From positions 1,922,001 to 1,986,000 of the forward strand of contig BSYQ01000012.1 in the NCBI GenBank assembly GCA_030272585.1: a stretch of DNA of 64,000 nucleotides. Direction: 5' to 3'. The notes beneath the pieces are model-generated. The model did not search any database, was not told the DNA's origin, and was given only the letters and a program-made list of their open reading frames with translations. This DNA is from Bryopsis sp. KO-2023. Lineage: Eukaryota > Chlorophyta > Ulvophyceae > Bryopsidales > Bryopsidaceae. The translations under genes and the position numbers were made by a program. Positions 22,870-34,020 of this stretch are shown here, piece after piece (the first letter of the stretch is position 1; the number at the start of each line of letters is the position of its first letter).

Positions 22870-24067
22870 GTTAGAAGGGATAGGTAAGTTTGCCGATTCG
22901 ACCATTTCTCCAAACGTATCATATCCACAGCCGAAAGCAAGCAGAACGCTTCTACATGACCGATTTTCTTTTCAATAGATAACGCTGGCTAGAAAGCCAG
23001 CATATCTACCCCTCTTTTTACCAGCCACTTCGCAGTTTCGCGTTGCGAGAATACCTTACCAATTCCAAGGAAAAAAGTTTTCAAATTATGTTTGACCACC
23101 AATCAAAACCAAGTTTCCAAACCAAGTGGTTTTGTGTGGCCACTTTTTGTCGCCGGCTGCTTTTTCCTTGAGCTGTTCTATTGCACTTCAGATGCGGTGA
23201 ATCGCCGGACACGATCGTCTCCTGCAGCACTGCTCCACCACCGACCCCAAAGTGTGCGGATGAAATCTTGTGTTTTGCTGCAACACACAAAAACTTTCCT
23301 GTCGTTGCACAAGCTGCAGCTCCAGGTTTTGGCGTCGAACAAAACCCAGCGCTGCTTTGTTTTTTGATGTTCGAAATAGAAACAACGAGTGCACCTGCTG
23401 AATCATCGGCAGTGCATCAGATTTTCCGGCCCGCGTGGGGTTGATTGCACGTTACGTTAAGGATATAGGAGCCAGGGCTCCCTTGTTTGTTGGTTTGCTT
23501 GTTTTGTTTTGTTTTTTTAATTTGGAGCGGCTTTTGAACTGTCTCCGAGCTGTCGTAAGGTATAGATCCTACTGTTTCTATCTCTTTTTGCAAGTTGCAG
23601 TTGGTAGTTATATACGAGGATGATCCAGAATGAACACCACTATTTTTTTGTATGTATTTTCTATCCTTCGTTTCGTCTCTGACATGAGATGTTTTCTGTT
23701 TATCTACTTTTAGTGAGCTGATTGATTGGCTTCTATGAGGGAAGTTAGCTGCTGTTTTCAAGGCATGGCTTCATTACCGTCTTAAGCTTGAACACATAAT
23801 AGGTTTTTCCTTGGTGAGGATAATTGCTCTCTTTTGCTGTGGTTGTAATGTTTGATTGATTGATCGATGTTTTGTGATGCTAAACTCAGCATAGCACACT
23901 CAACTTTGCAATTCATCCTTCCCATCATAACCCCATAGGAACACTGGTTTTTGATTTTTGATTTTTGATTTTTTGCCATTTTGATAAACCAAAAAGTTGG
24001 TTACAGGTGGTCCCTCTTCACAATGTTTTCGCCGTATCTTTTGTACGACAACTGAATCCAATCTTTA

Positions 24068-24321
24068 GAGCATCCCCACCACGGAACTCATCCTCATCTC
24101 AACTCGCCCACGTGCGAGCGAATCGCGACTATCGTTACGAAGTTACGTGATTTTCGAGCTGAGATAATGAGGCCGACCTCATTTCGGGGGGTAAAAATGA
24201 GGTCGGCCTCATTATCTCAGCTCGAAATCGCGTAAATTCGCTACGAATTTGTAACGATAGTCACGATTCGCTCGCACGTGGGCGAGTTGAGATGAGGATG
24301 AGTTCCGCGGTGGGGATGCTC
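24068..24321. mobile_element. Palindromic MITE flanked by TTA (Tourist/Harbinger-like)
   Basis: 254 bp, almost entirely a two-armed inverted repeat. It starts GAGCATCCCCACCACGGAAC and ends with the reverse complement of GAGCATCCCCACCGCGGAAC. Both sides carry the trinucleotide TTA (24065-24067 and 24322-24324), the target duplication typical of PIF/Harbinger elements. It lies between the convergent copies 1 and 2 of the secreted Cys-rich family and has no coding capacity. Confidence 0.8.
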
Positions 24322-24593
24322 TTAACAAACACAAAATGGAACCAAGATGTGATGGTTGGCAAAGCCAAAAAAATTTAGAACAAGAACCTGACACACTACT
24401 GTTTCTCCATACATCTCGAAATTTACATGGTTGTACATCCATACAACCGCTTCAAAACCCGCTCCATACCATACAAAAACAAAAGACCAATGTCTAATTC
24501 CCCTCAACACATGATACAATCGACTGCGCCTGACCCCCCCCCCCTCTTCCCCTGTGTTACTCAAGTGACTACTCAAGTGGCTACTCAAATGAA

Positions 24594-26861
24594 CTACCCG
24601 AGGCAGATGCACGTGTCTCGACTTTGATGCTCAAAAAAAGCAGTCTGCCCAGAGCTTGTTTGAGTTCGCCGCCAAAACCTCGAGCTGCAAGTTTTGCAAA
24701 TACAAGTAGGCCTCCGTGAGTTGCAGCAGCGTGCCAAGATCTCATCTTCACATTCCGCCAGGGTTCCGTCAGTTGTTGTTGGCGGCGGTGGCGGCGGTGG
24801 CGGCGGCGGCGGCAGTGATGCAGCACTGCAGGAAGCCATCGTGTTCTGCGATTCACCGCACCTGACACACAATAAAATGACTTCAAAAATGCACTGGGCG
24901 ACAGAAACTGACCACTCAAAAGTATCGCTATACTTGTTCGCATCGATATCCATGTGGTATCCTGTGGTTCCCTCTAAAAACAGCCAGAGTAAAAACAGGT
25001 TCGTTTCAGTGTCGAGATGTTTCTATCGTACACCCGTACGATACGTTCGGAGAGATGGTTCCCTCTTGAAACTCACAGATTTGTTCTATCTCGGATAAAA
25101 TCATCAGATAATATCGAAAATCCTTTGCATTGGCTTCCGAAACAGAGAACCACTATCGTCTCCCCTGCAAGAAAAGAATACATGGTGTCATACACATGCG
25201 TGTTCAAAGACAAATTATGAACGCATTCATGTGGAACCGTCTCAACAAGGAATATGAAGTTCAAACATTTGGCAAGGAGATCCAAACAACACAGTGTTTT
25301 CAAAACCAGAAGCAAATTTACTAGACGCAGTCATTGATTCCTTGGGGACTTTAACCAAACCTGGAAGTGTCGCAGGCTCAGAGATCGACTGTTGAACAGA
25401 AACTGGTCCTGAAACTCTCTGGATGGGGTCAATCCGTTGCTCCGCCTGTGCCACAATCATGGTCGAAAAGCACCTCCCAGGTTTCAAGAATGGGTAGCAT
25501 CTGGTGGAACCCCCGTCTCGGAAGCCTCGGCCGATTTTTGAGCGTATGCCCGTGGCTCCTGTAGTTGGAAAAGTTTTGAAATCAGCCATCAAATGCTCAT
25601 TGAGAATCAGCAATTGTCCTGACGACAGCTTGAAACTGAACACACACTGGACACGGAACAGAAACCATGGAGCTGGGGAGGTTTATCACATAGCGTTGTT
25701 TACTTCCATACTTGACTTCCCACGGCGCCCACCTCCTAGTATTTCTAGACGTATTTGTTCTATATCGCAGCCACAGCCTTGAACGACATCGCACGCGTCG
25801 CTGATGGGGAACTCGCATGTCCCGTCGAAAGCTTCCAAACCAAAGTCAAAAAACTCGACGGCTTCATCTGCTATTGCCTCGAGTCCCTCTTTCCGCAAGA
25901 ATTCTGACCTGCAGAAGAAAAAATCGACCATCCAGGAACACAAGGCACATCAGTATTGTTCCACTCTTTACTTATACTATGTGGGTTTCCTCCTATTTTT
26001 CCTCAGCGCGGTGTCTCAGATGCTCTTCTTCTTTCGAAAAGCGAAGATGGATCATACTGTGTTCCCACTTCGAGAATTCCGCAATAGTTCACGACTGTGC
26101 GATAGTGTGTGTCGGACTTTCGTGTCGCTGCAACAATGATGTTTACGATCAGGAGGGCACTGCTCGCTGCAAGGCGGCAGAATAGGACTTACTGTATATC
26201 CAGGGCCTGTTCCTTCGAAATGCTCGTCCCGAACTGCTTGACCGTGCATGGGGCCAAAAATATCTTGATATCTGAACAGCACCCACAGTGAGTTCACGCC
26301 ATCACAAGAGTTGATGCAGTCGAGTTGATTTTTCCATTCGCTACCTCACGCAAGACAGCTTTTGGGAAGAGTGAAGGTTCGAAGGAAAACAGTTTTTTAC
26401 TCAGTCGTGAAACGATATTGACAGCGTGCTGCACAGATCGACGAATATTAGTGAAGTTCCTGGACTTCACTCTGAAATTATTCGGCTGGGTAAAGGAAAA
26501 GCTTCTTGTGCGGTCAAGAATCGAGCTATTTGAAAAAACAACAGTAAAAGAGACGAGAAGTTTGCGCTCCAGGATTAGGTCACACGAGGGGTTGGGGCGT
26601 CCCACTTATCGTCAGGTGGGTCGAAAAGTGGGACCATCACACGCGAAAACACGAAAAAAGGAGTGAATTTGACGCCGAAAAAGCTTGCACGAACATGGAA
26701 ATGCTGGCAGGAGCTCGAGCGAACAACACGACATTCTGGGCGTGTTCTCGCGACCACGCGCAAAGAAGAGGATCAATTTTCTTACCCGAGCAGGCAAAAA
26801 CGCTGTTGACTAAGACAGCGACGACAACGAAGCCAAGCACCCGTCTTGGAAATGCTTGCAT
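24594..26861 (-). CDS. Secreted Cys-rich protein with a polyproline hinge (family copy 2, intact)
   Basis: Five exons: 26861-26786, 26271-26193, 25918-25722, 25164-25077 and 24861-24594. Intron phases are 1, 2, 1, 2 and the coding sequence totals 708 nt (235 aa) with no interruption. Exon 1 is a signal peptide (MQAFPRRVLGFVVVAVLVNS, then VFACS). Exon 2 gives IFLAPCTVKQFGTSISKEQA; exon 3 SEFLRKEGLEAIADEAVEFF with CEFP, CDVVQGCGCD; exon 4 ETIVVLCFGSQCKGFS; exon 5 CGESQNTMASC, eleven prolines, then a Cys-rich tail (CEDEILARCCNSRRPTCIC to DTCICLG). I do not recognise the family. It is the only complete member here: copy 1 (16403-23444) is split by a MULE and copy 3 (27850-29600) is decayed. A disulfide-rich extracellular protein is the safe reading; anything more specific would be a guess. 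Confidence 0.75.
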
Positions 26862-27849
26862 GGTTGTGAAACCGAACGAACAGGTCTATATACACGGAGC
26901 GAAAAACTTCGTATTCGCTGGAATACAAGAATCGGTCCTGTTTTTTTTTTGGTCTGTGCAAAGCTATTTGGTTTTAAATAGGTGGATGAGTCGGGTCACT
27001 CGAAGAGCGGCAGCTGCAGTGCTTCTGTCGTTCTTCTTTTTAGTACACCAGCAGAGTTCATGACACTTTATTGAATCAACGAATGGGTGAGATCATTGAT
27101 GGTGGAACTGATTAGTCACAGGGACAGCGAGGAAACAGTCCAGAGCGATCAGGGTGTTCTTTGTTTCTCCACCAGTCCAGTATTTCAGGGGCACACAACA
27201 TGTGCAATCCGTCCCCCCTTGTGTTATCTAGTTTTGATTTCATCAAGTAGTTCTCAAAGTTTATTATTATTGTGCGAAGGGGTCATTTGTCAATAATAAC
27301 AGCCGACTTTTATGGCTGGGAATGCTGAGGAGTTCATCAATGTTCAATATTGATTCAGATTAGGAACACAAACTGGCTTCTAGTGAAATTTACTCTGAAG
27401 CCAATTTCAGTTATTGCTCCCAACTAACAAACGCTGGAATCAAAGCACTTGACCCGCTTCAAACAGTCTGCTGAATTAGTCGAACGAGCATGGACTCAAG
27501 TCAAAACTCAGTGCCTCCATCGACTTTCCAGATGTTTTACGGAATCAGTCTGATTCTTTCGTCTGGTTGTGCTCATCAGCATCAACCCAAGGCATGTACT
27601 CTCCGTTCCCAAGCACACCCGTTCGGCACATGAAGTAATTCTGTTTCATGCCAGGTATTGGTTATGAGTTGTCTGGCTGGTTTTTATTCTGTATAATTTA
27701 TGAAACCAAAGGGCCCAGGGTTGCATTTAGCAAAACAACACTGGACAGACTGGGGTCTGCGTTACATCTTGAACATGGTTTAAAAGCCGCTCCATTTCAA
27801 ACAAAAAGAAAGAAGCAATGTTTTATTTCTCCCAACACACGCTGTCTGG
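26862..27849. other. Upstream region of copy 2; no other gene seen
   Basis: A TTTTAAATAGG sequence about 110 bp upstream of the start codon on the minus strand could act as a TATA-like element, but this is weak. Nothing else is supported. Confidence 0.35.
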
Positions 27850-29600
27850 CTAATCCAGTCCTGTACCCGTTTCACCCCTATCCGAATTTATACTCGAGTC
27901 AGTGCAGATGCACGTATCTTGACTTTGACGATCAAAAAAAGCATTCTGCCCAGAGCTTGTTTCAGTTCGCCGCCAAAACCTCGAGCTGCAAGTTTTGCAA
28001 AGACAAGTAGGCCTCCGTGTGTTGCAGCAGCGTGTCAAGATCTCATCTTCACATTCCCCCAGGGTTCCGTCAGTTGGTGGTGGAGGAGGTGGCGGCGACG
28101 GCGGCGGCGACGGCGGCAGCGGTGGTGCAGCACTGCAGGAAGCGATCGTGTTCTCCGATTCACCGCACCTGACGCACCCGTAAATGAGCAAATGAGTTGC
28201 ACAATATCGAATTAGTGTTGAGATGCTTTCATCGCAACACCTACGATACATTTAGAGAAAAGGTTCACTCAGGAAACTTACCCAAAAATTCTAAGTCCAA
28301 GGAACTCGCCAGATGATAGCGAAAATCCTTTGCATTTGTTCCCGAAACAAATAGCCACTATCGTCTCTTCAGCAGACAAGAATACATGGTGCTCAGTGAG
28401 AGGCAAAAAAATTCAACCTACAGTGTGGTTTTGAAACCATAAGCAAATTTGCTAGACGCATCCATAGATTTTCTACTCTGCCATCAATAAATCAAACGGA
28501 ACAAAAAAACAAGCGTACAAATCAGTAACATAACTCCAATGGTAAACACGAAGTCGACAGCTTCAGAATGTATGGAAATGGCTACAATGAGCGTCAAGCA
28601 GTTCTCCGGCTAATTGCAAGTGTGTTTCTTTACAGCCAGAATCGGGATGCCACAATTTGAAAGGCGAATTTCGTTGAGCTTATTGGATCAGGAAAAGGTT
28701 TTTGTTGCTTTCCCCTCCAATTTAGCAAGAATCTAAGAATTCGGAGACTTTCACCAAACCTGGAGATATCACATCGCCCACGACCTCTACTATTTTTGGT
28801 AAAGACGCTGTTGAAAAGCAATTACTACTTTTCAAGTATGGGTAACATCTAGTGGAACCCCCGTCTTGGAAGTTTTGGTCGATCTTGAAGCGTGTTCTCG
28901 CGGAATATGTAGGTGAATTGTTTTGAAATCAGCCGTCAAACCGTTCATCGAGAATCAGCAAGTGTCCTGACGGCAGCTTGAAACTGAAAACACACTGCAA
29001 TGGAACAAAAAGTATGGAGGAGGGGAGATTTATCACAGAACGTTTCGTACTTCCATACTTGTATTCAGAGCACGCCTTTTTCCTTCGAGTTGTTCACGTA
29101 TTTGTTCTATATCGCAGCCACAGCCTTGAACGACATCGCACGCTTGGCTGATGGGGAACTCGCATGTCCCATCGAAAGCTTCCAAACCAAAGTCAAAAAA
29201 CTCGACGGCCTCATCTGCTATTGCTTCGAGTCCCTCTTTCCGCAAGAATTCTGACATGCAGAAGAAAAAATCGACCATCCAGGAACACAAGGCACATCAG
29301 TATTGTTCCACTCTTTACTTATACTATGTGGGTTTCCTCAGCGTGGTGTCTCAGATGCTCTTCTTCTTTCGAAAAGCGAACAAACTTGCCTACACCGATG
29401 GACCATTCACTGTACTTCCACTCAACAACCCAACTATGGTCTGCGACTGTGCGGTGGCGCTGTGTCGCAGATATACATTTTCGTGTCGCTATATCGGTAC
29501 CGTCTACAACGATATAAACCTTGCTGGCTAAGAAGGGTGAGAAAAATGCACGGGGGCCAAATTAGGTGGATCTGGGAACCCAGCACCGGAGTCATTACTG
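27850..29600 (-). pseudogene. Secreted Cys-rich family, copy 3, 5' truncated with a lost acceptor
   Basis: Exons matching copy 2 are at 29255-29059 (exon 3, same 197-nt length), 28366-28282 (exon 4) and 28168-27850 (exon 5, with a proline-rich hinge and the CEDEILTRCCNTRRPTC tail). Exon 3's acceptor has changed from CAG to CAT at 29256-29257, and the nearest alternative AG shifts the frame to an early stop. Exon 2 survives only as a fragment near 29550-29580 (a stretch equivalent to TTTGGCCCCATGCACG), and no signal-peptide exon is found. The C-terminus is longer than in copy 2 because the TAG stop has been lost. It is probably a pseudogene formed after duplication. Confidence 0.65.
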
Positions 29601-30069
29601 TTGAAGGAAAGATCAGTATGTGTGTTTCAACGCCATAGAATTCCAGGGAACCTGCAGGCAACTGAACTTTCGCTGATAAATTTCACTCGTCCATTAAACG
29701 ACTAACCAGTTTCACCTTGGCTAGCCATTGGCTTGGCAACGAATCAAATGACTAAAATCCACAGATAAAAAGAGCCCTTACCTTCCATGATCCTGGGACA
29801 GATGCAACAAGAAACAACCCCCCTAAAGAATGTGAACCTAAAAACTGAAACGAAGCCATATCTCCACTCAAGACCTGATCAGGGTTTTATCACAAGATTA
29901 TTCCTAGCGATGTTTGATTGTTTACATTATATGTTGGATTGCTTGGAAAAATCAGAAGAGAATTCTACTAATACAACTCAAAGATTAAGCAACGGCTTCT
30001 TTCCCTGTAGATTCTACAGTGTAGAAAACGATCCCATGACCCAAACAAACAAACGAGTCTTCTTCTGAA

Positions 30070-30300
30070 TATATGAACCAACTATCTTTGATCAAAGCTG
30101 AAAGTAGGCAAGGGATTCTTTGATCAGACATTCTGTTTGTACCATGGATCAGCATCAGATAAAATAAATTATGCCAGAAATACCCCACCATTTTCTTACT
30201 CATAAATACAAAGACTAACAGAATAAAAGCTTAGGGGGTCAAAACAAAAATGCATCGCCTTGACATGAATAATTCGCAATAAAAAGGCCGAAAAAACCCC
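30070..30300 (+). repeat. Partial copy of the dispersed repeat (third copy)
   Basis: Matches 9290-9335, 11795-11905 and the reverse complement of 53620-53720: CATTCTGTTTGTACCATGGA, the GATCAGCATCA block, CCCACCATTTTCTTACTCAT and ATCGCCTTGACATGAATAAT. Confidence 0.55.
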
Positions 30301-30958
30301 CGGACTTTGCTCCAGCAGCTGCCTTTCCCTTGCTTCATTTTAACCATACTTCCATGTGGATATCACAATGCCAGATTTTCCATCAGTCCTGGGAGGAAAA
30401 AGAAGGGAGTTCTTACTAAAAGCGTAGTTTTCATGGATGTACAAACTACCAAATTGGCTGTTCTTCCACCATTCTTTTCAGCTCTTCTGAGCGCTTCTAT
30501 CTCTTGGCAAATTCGCCCCATGCTTTTTGTATGGTTTCACATGTAAGACTTGAAAATCATCCGACCAACTCTGGTTTCAAACAAAAATAAGAGGGAAGTT
30601 GGAAGAACCAAATAACGACTTCACAGCAGGAAGGAAAGAGTGACCTGTGAGATTGAGATGCGCTAGGCTGGTGGACCAAGCACTACCTCCCTCAGCTCGT
30701 GTTGAGGGTGGGTTTGGGGTACTCTGTTTGGTTTCTTCACACTGCCAGCTGGGTCTATGTCAAAGCGCACTTCTAGTGTGCTAAATAAGAGGTTACACAC
30801 ATCACCCTACATGCGAGTCTCAGTAAAGATTTTCTTCTCCATGAACAAAACAAATATCGAACATCTAGGACATCTTCTCAAACAGAAAACTAAACACTCT
30901 TTCGATTAAAAAAAAGGATCGATTTCTGCCATGACCAAAACTTGGGGCTGTTCCAAAT

Positions 30959-31989
30959 TTAGAAAATCTGGGCGCCGAAAAACTTGGTGGCGTAGACGAA
31001 TCCGTTGTTGGCGGCGGGGTCGGCGACGTGCTCGGCCCAGCACTCGACCGGTCCTTTGCCGGTCTGCAGGGACTGCACGAAGAAACCAAACATGGCGAAC
31101 ATGGCCAACCTTCCGTTCTTGATCTCCTTGGTTTTCAGCTCAGCGAACGTCTCTGGGTCGTCAGCCATCCCCATGGGGTCGAAAGCCTCACCGGGGTAGA
31201 GTGGGTCGGTGGCCTCTCCGAGAGGACCCCCGGAGCACCTGTACCCCTCAGCCAACCCCATAAGTACAACCTGACCCGCGACAAGAAAAAGGTCAAGACA
31301 TCGTCAACCGGTGACGTCTGAAGCAACTTCTAGATCTGGAAATTTCTTATTGTCCGGACGCTAAGCAATCAATACTTTCACAATATTCCCGTCACGGTAT
31401 CAGGAGCGATGGTGCGCTGGAAGCCTCTCGGTGGCCTATCTGGGTCCAGCAGATGGCGAGGATGGACTGTGCGTGGACCAACGATGGGTTCCCGAGGTAG
31501 TCAAGACCATCCTCAGCGAAGATCTGGGAGCCCGCCTTGAACCAGACGGCTTCACCAAACTCCACACCTCCATACTTCTCGAGGGCTTCAGGGGTCAAGC
31601 ATCCAACGACTCCCAACATAGCCCATCGTGCGTGGATCAACTCCAACTCGCGGTTGGCGGCGAAGGTCTCGGGGTCAGCCGACAATCCGGCGGAGTCCCA
31701 GCCGTAGTCACCAGGGAACTCTCCGGTGAGGTAGCTGGGGACGGCACCTTCCGAGTAGGGTCCCAACCAAAGAGCACGATCGGGGCCGTAGAACTCGACG
31801 GCGGCGCGGGTGACCTGCTTGGAGGCCTAGACATGTGCAACAGATCGACGTCAGTTGATGGCAACTCAATGCTTCCCTATCAGCGTAACATTTTGCAGGG
31901 TGAGGTGGAAAACGATCAATAAGTTGACGACGTACCCTGGCAGCGACGCCAGCACCAGCAACGGTTTGAGCGATGATGGTGGAAGCCAT
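30959..31989 (-). CDS. Chlorophyll a/b-binding light-harvesting protein (Lhc, LHCII-like)
   Basis: Exons 31989-31936, 31826-31440 and 31270-30959 give 250 aa in phase 0 throughout. The N-terminus [20 protein letters not shown] is Ala/Ser-rich and basic, as expected of a direct plastid transit peptide. The mature protein has the standard three-helix plan. Helix 1 contains the [13 protein letters not shown] motif, with its Glu/Arg chlorophyll ligands. A middle region carries [14 protein letters not shown] and [19 protein letters not shown]. Helix 3 contains [16 protein letters not shown]. It ends with [19 protein letters not shown]. It binds chlorophyll and carotenoid in the thylakoid membrane and passes excitation energy to a photosystem. 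The second intron (31439-31271) begins AT instead of GT and ends CAG; protein alignment leaves no other in-frame donor. Length is typical for the family. Confidence 0.92.
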
Positions 31990-32578
31990 AGTGTTTCACA
32001 ATACGGGCAGGCGGATGGCGAACAGAGGAGAAGTCCTAGACGAGTCGCAATAAAACTGCAGGGTTGTCGGAAGAGAAGTCCCCAGCGATTATGTAGTTCG
32101 GGGCCGGATCCGAAAAGTGCCCAGACTCCCCAATTCGGCCCACTTCTAGATATGATCTGGATCTTTTCACCGATGGACCATGATTAGTCATATCGCTTAA
32201 TTGATTAATTGATTGGCAGCCTAATTAATGCGAAATCCGAGTCTCAACAAATCGAAGGCATCAACAAACAAATAAACAAACATCAAATTATATTGTAATC
32301 ATGTATGCAATAAACAAAAATAAAAATAAACACAAAAATAAACCACCTTACAATGAAGCAACATAACACAAAACCAATCAACATCCAGAATCTTAACGAG
32401 TCTCCCAGGGCTAACGATTCATTTTATGCAACACCAAACAGTCTCAGCACATTTCAAAAAAAAACTTTGCCTCTGTAAATATGAGAGGAACACATTTCTG
32501 TGTTCACACATAATACATACGGGGCTGCCCTCCCCCCTTGATCGGTTCAAGGAAGGAAAAATCAACGAAGAAACCGCT

Positions 32579-32663
32579 TGCACAAGGTGGGGTTCGAACC
32601 CACGCGGAGACCAGCTCCATCAGGTCTTAAGTCTGACGCCTTGGACCACTCGGCCACTTGTGC
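32579..32663 (-). tRNA. tRNA-Leu (anticodon UAA)
   Basis: 85 nt folding as a type-II tRNA. The acceptor stem GCACAAG pairs with CTTGTGC, discriminator A. The D-arm holds TGGCCGAGTGGTCCAAGGC (good A box). The anticodon loop CTTAAGA gives anticodon TAA. It has a long variable arm (GATGGAGCTGGTCTC region) and a T-arm GGGTTCGAACCC (perfect B box). No intron. The large foldback repeat starts just upstream of it on the tRNA's 5' side. Confidence 0.93.
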
Positions 32664-32685
32664 CCACGTATAACTCAGCAAATTT

Positions 32686-33778
32686 GTTGTTTGTTAAACG
32701 TGATCCTGAATTGGATGGTGAGGAAAAGATGAGGATGGATAGAAGGACAAAAAATTGAGCGGTCCCTTTGACTGTCTGCCATTGGTGAATCCCATGCTTT
32801 GCTCTGGTGCATTGTCCTCCCACCAGGGCAGGCGGCCAGTGCTCGCTGCTCGGTTTCCCGCCTGGCGCTTTGCCCGACACTTCACCCATTCCGGCACAGA
32901 CTCTTCAGAGAAGGTTCCAGAACAGACCCGCCCCTTGGAAAGGGTGCACCATCACCGCTCAGCAAAGGACCAAGGACACACATCTTCGATCCACGCTCAA
33001 CAGTCCCCGCTTGAGTGATAAGCAGGCGCTACCCTGCTCGACATTCTATTGTATCAGTTTAGCGCACGCCATTTTCATGTTCTGGGTTGGAGTTCGATCG
33101 CAGACGACAAAACCAAATGTCAGTTCTGCAAAGTTCCAACACACTGTGCGTGCCTGATAACGAGGTGTACAGAGTGGAACTACGTCACAACAAAGAATTA
33201 CTGACATCACCAGCTGAGTGGACTGGGGGTCCTCTGTTGAAAGGAATACACACGCACACCTTGAGGCCCCCTGTTCCACCCTGTGCACCTCGTTATCAGG
33301 CACGCACAGTGTGTTGGAGCTTTGCAGAACTGACATTTGGTTTTGTCGTCTGCGATCGAACTCCAACCCAGAACATGAAAATGGCGTGCGCTAAACTGGT
33401 ACAATAGAATGTCGAGCAGGGTAGCGCCTGCTTATCACTCAAGCGGGGACTGTTGAGCGTGGATCGAAGATGTGTGTCCTTGGTCCTTTGCTGAGCGTTG
33501 ATGGTGCACCCTTTCCAAGGGGCCGGTCTGTTCTGGCACCTTCTCTGAAGAGTCTGTGGTGGAATGGGTGAAGTGTCGGGCAAAGCGCCAGGCGGGAAAC
33601 CGAGCAGCGAGCACTGGCCGCCTGCCCTGGTGGGAGGACAATGCACCAGAGCAAAGCATGGGATTCACCATTGGCAGACAGTCAAAGGGACCGCTCAATT
33701 TTTTGTCCTTCTATCCATCCACCAACTCATCCTCATCTTTTCCTCACCATCCAATTCAGGATCACGTTCAATAAACAA
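32686..33778. repeat. Large foldback (inverted) repeat, arms of about 495 bp
   Basis: Left arm 32686-33180 is almost identical to the reverse complement of right arm 33273-33778, with a loop of about 92 bp. The right arm has a few extra bases near its outer end (CACCAACTCATC region). Short open frames occur in matching pairs on both arms, but none is recognisable and they are probably not genes. The structure could be a foldback transposon or a source of hairpin RNA. Confidence 0.85.
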
Positions 33779-33837
33779 ATCTGTTGCACAATTTCTGTAG
33801 AGAAAAGATGATGTTTCAATTCGAAAATCAACTCAAA

Positions 33838-34020
33838 TCAGCATACTAGGAAGGCATGTTGTGCATTTCTATCAGCTCCAAGTCTCGACAGAATGTCAAC
33901 TATCGTCTTATGTCCATGGATGGCAGCCTGAGACAATGGAGCTAATTTGTTTCTATCCATAGTATTTGGGTCCGCTCCATGTTCCAGCAAAAGACTAGCA
34001 TGTTTGCCGCCCTCCTCCAT
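33838..34020 (-). pseudogene. Ankyrin-repeat fragment
   Basis: The minus-strand frame reads GGKHASLLLEHGADPNTMDR followed by LAPLSQAAIHGHKTIVDI and LSRLGADRNAQ, which is one and a half ankyrin repeats. No other repeats or splice partners are seen around it. It differs from the ankyrin gene at 57659-59107, so it is an isolated exon or a relic. Confidence 0.5.

Larger units (their letters stand above)
16403..23444 (+). pseudogene. Secreted Cys-rich family, copy 1, interrupted by a MULE transposon
   Basis: Exons are recognised by homology to copy 2 (24594-26861): exon 2 ending at 16988 (IFLAPCTVKRFGT), exon 3 17270-17439 (SEFLKKDGLEAIAAGAVEFF), exon 4 starting 18298 (GDTIVAFCFGNRCKGF) and exon 5 23192-23444. 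A possible but weak first exon is at 16403. Exon 4 is split by a 4.49-kb MULE at 18381-22869, flanked by a 12-bp duplication of its own sequence. Removing the insert restores a good donor (AG/GTAAGT) and the phase seen in the other copies. Exon 5 also carries a one-base deletion relative to copies 2 and 3, which changes its C-terminal frame after CADEIL. The gene is therefore almost certainly inactive as its original product. Confidence 0.75.

Noticed and set aside
24694-25098. Plus-strand frame with a run of glycines opposite the Cys-rich gene
   Set aside because: It is the complement of the polyproline hinge of the intact gene at 24594-26861.
31431-31922. 163-codon plus-strand frame
   Set aside because: Antisense to the Lhc exon, whose protein is unmistakable.
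32755-33698. Matching pairs of 60-116 codon frames on the two arms of the foldback
   Set aside because: They mirror each other because of the inverted repeat, and no frame shows a domain or start context.
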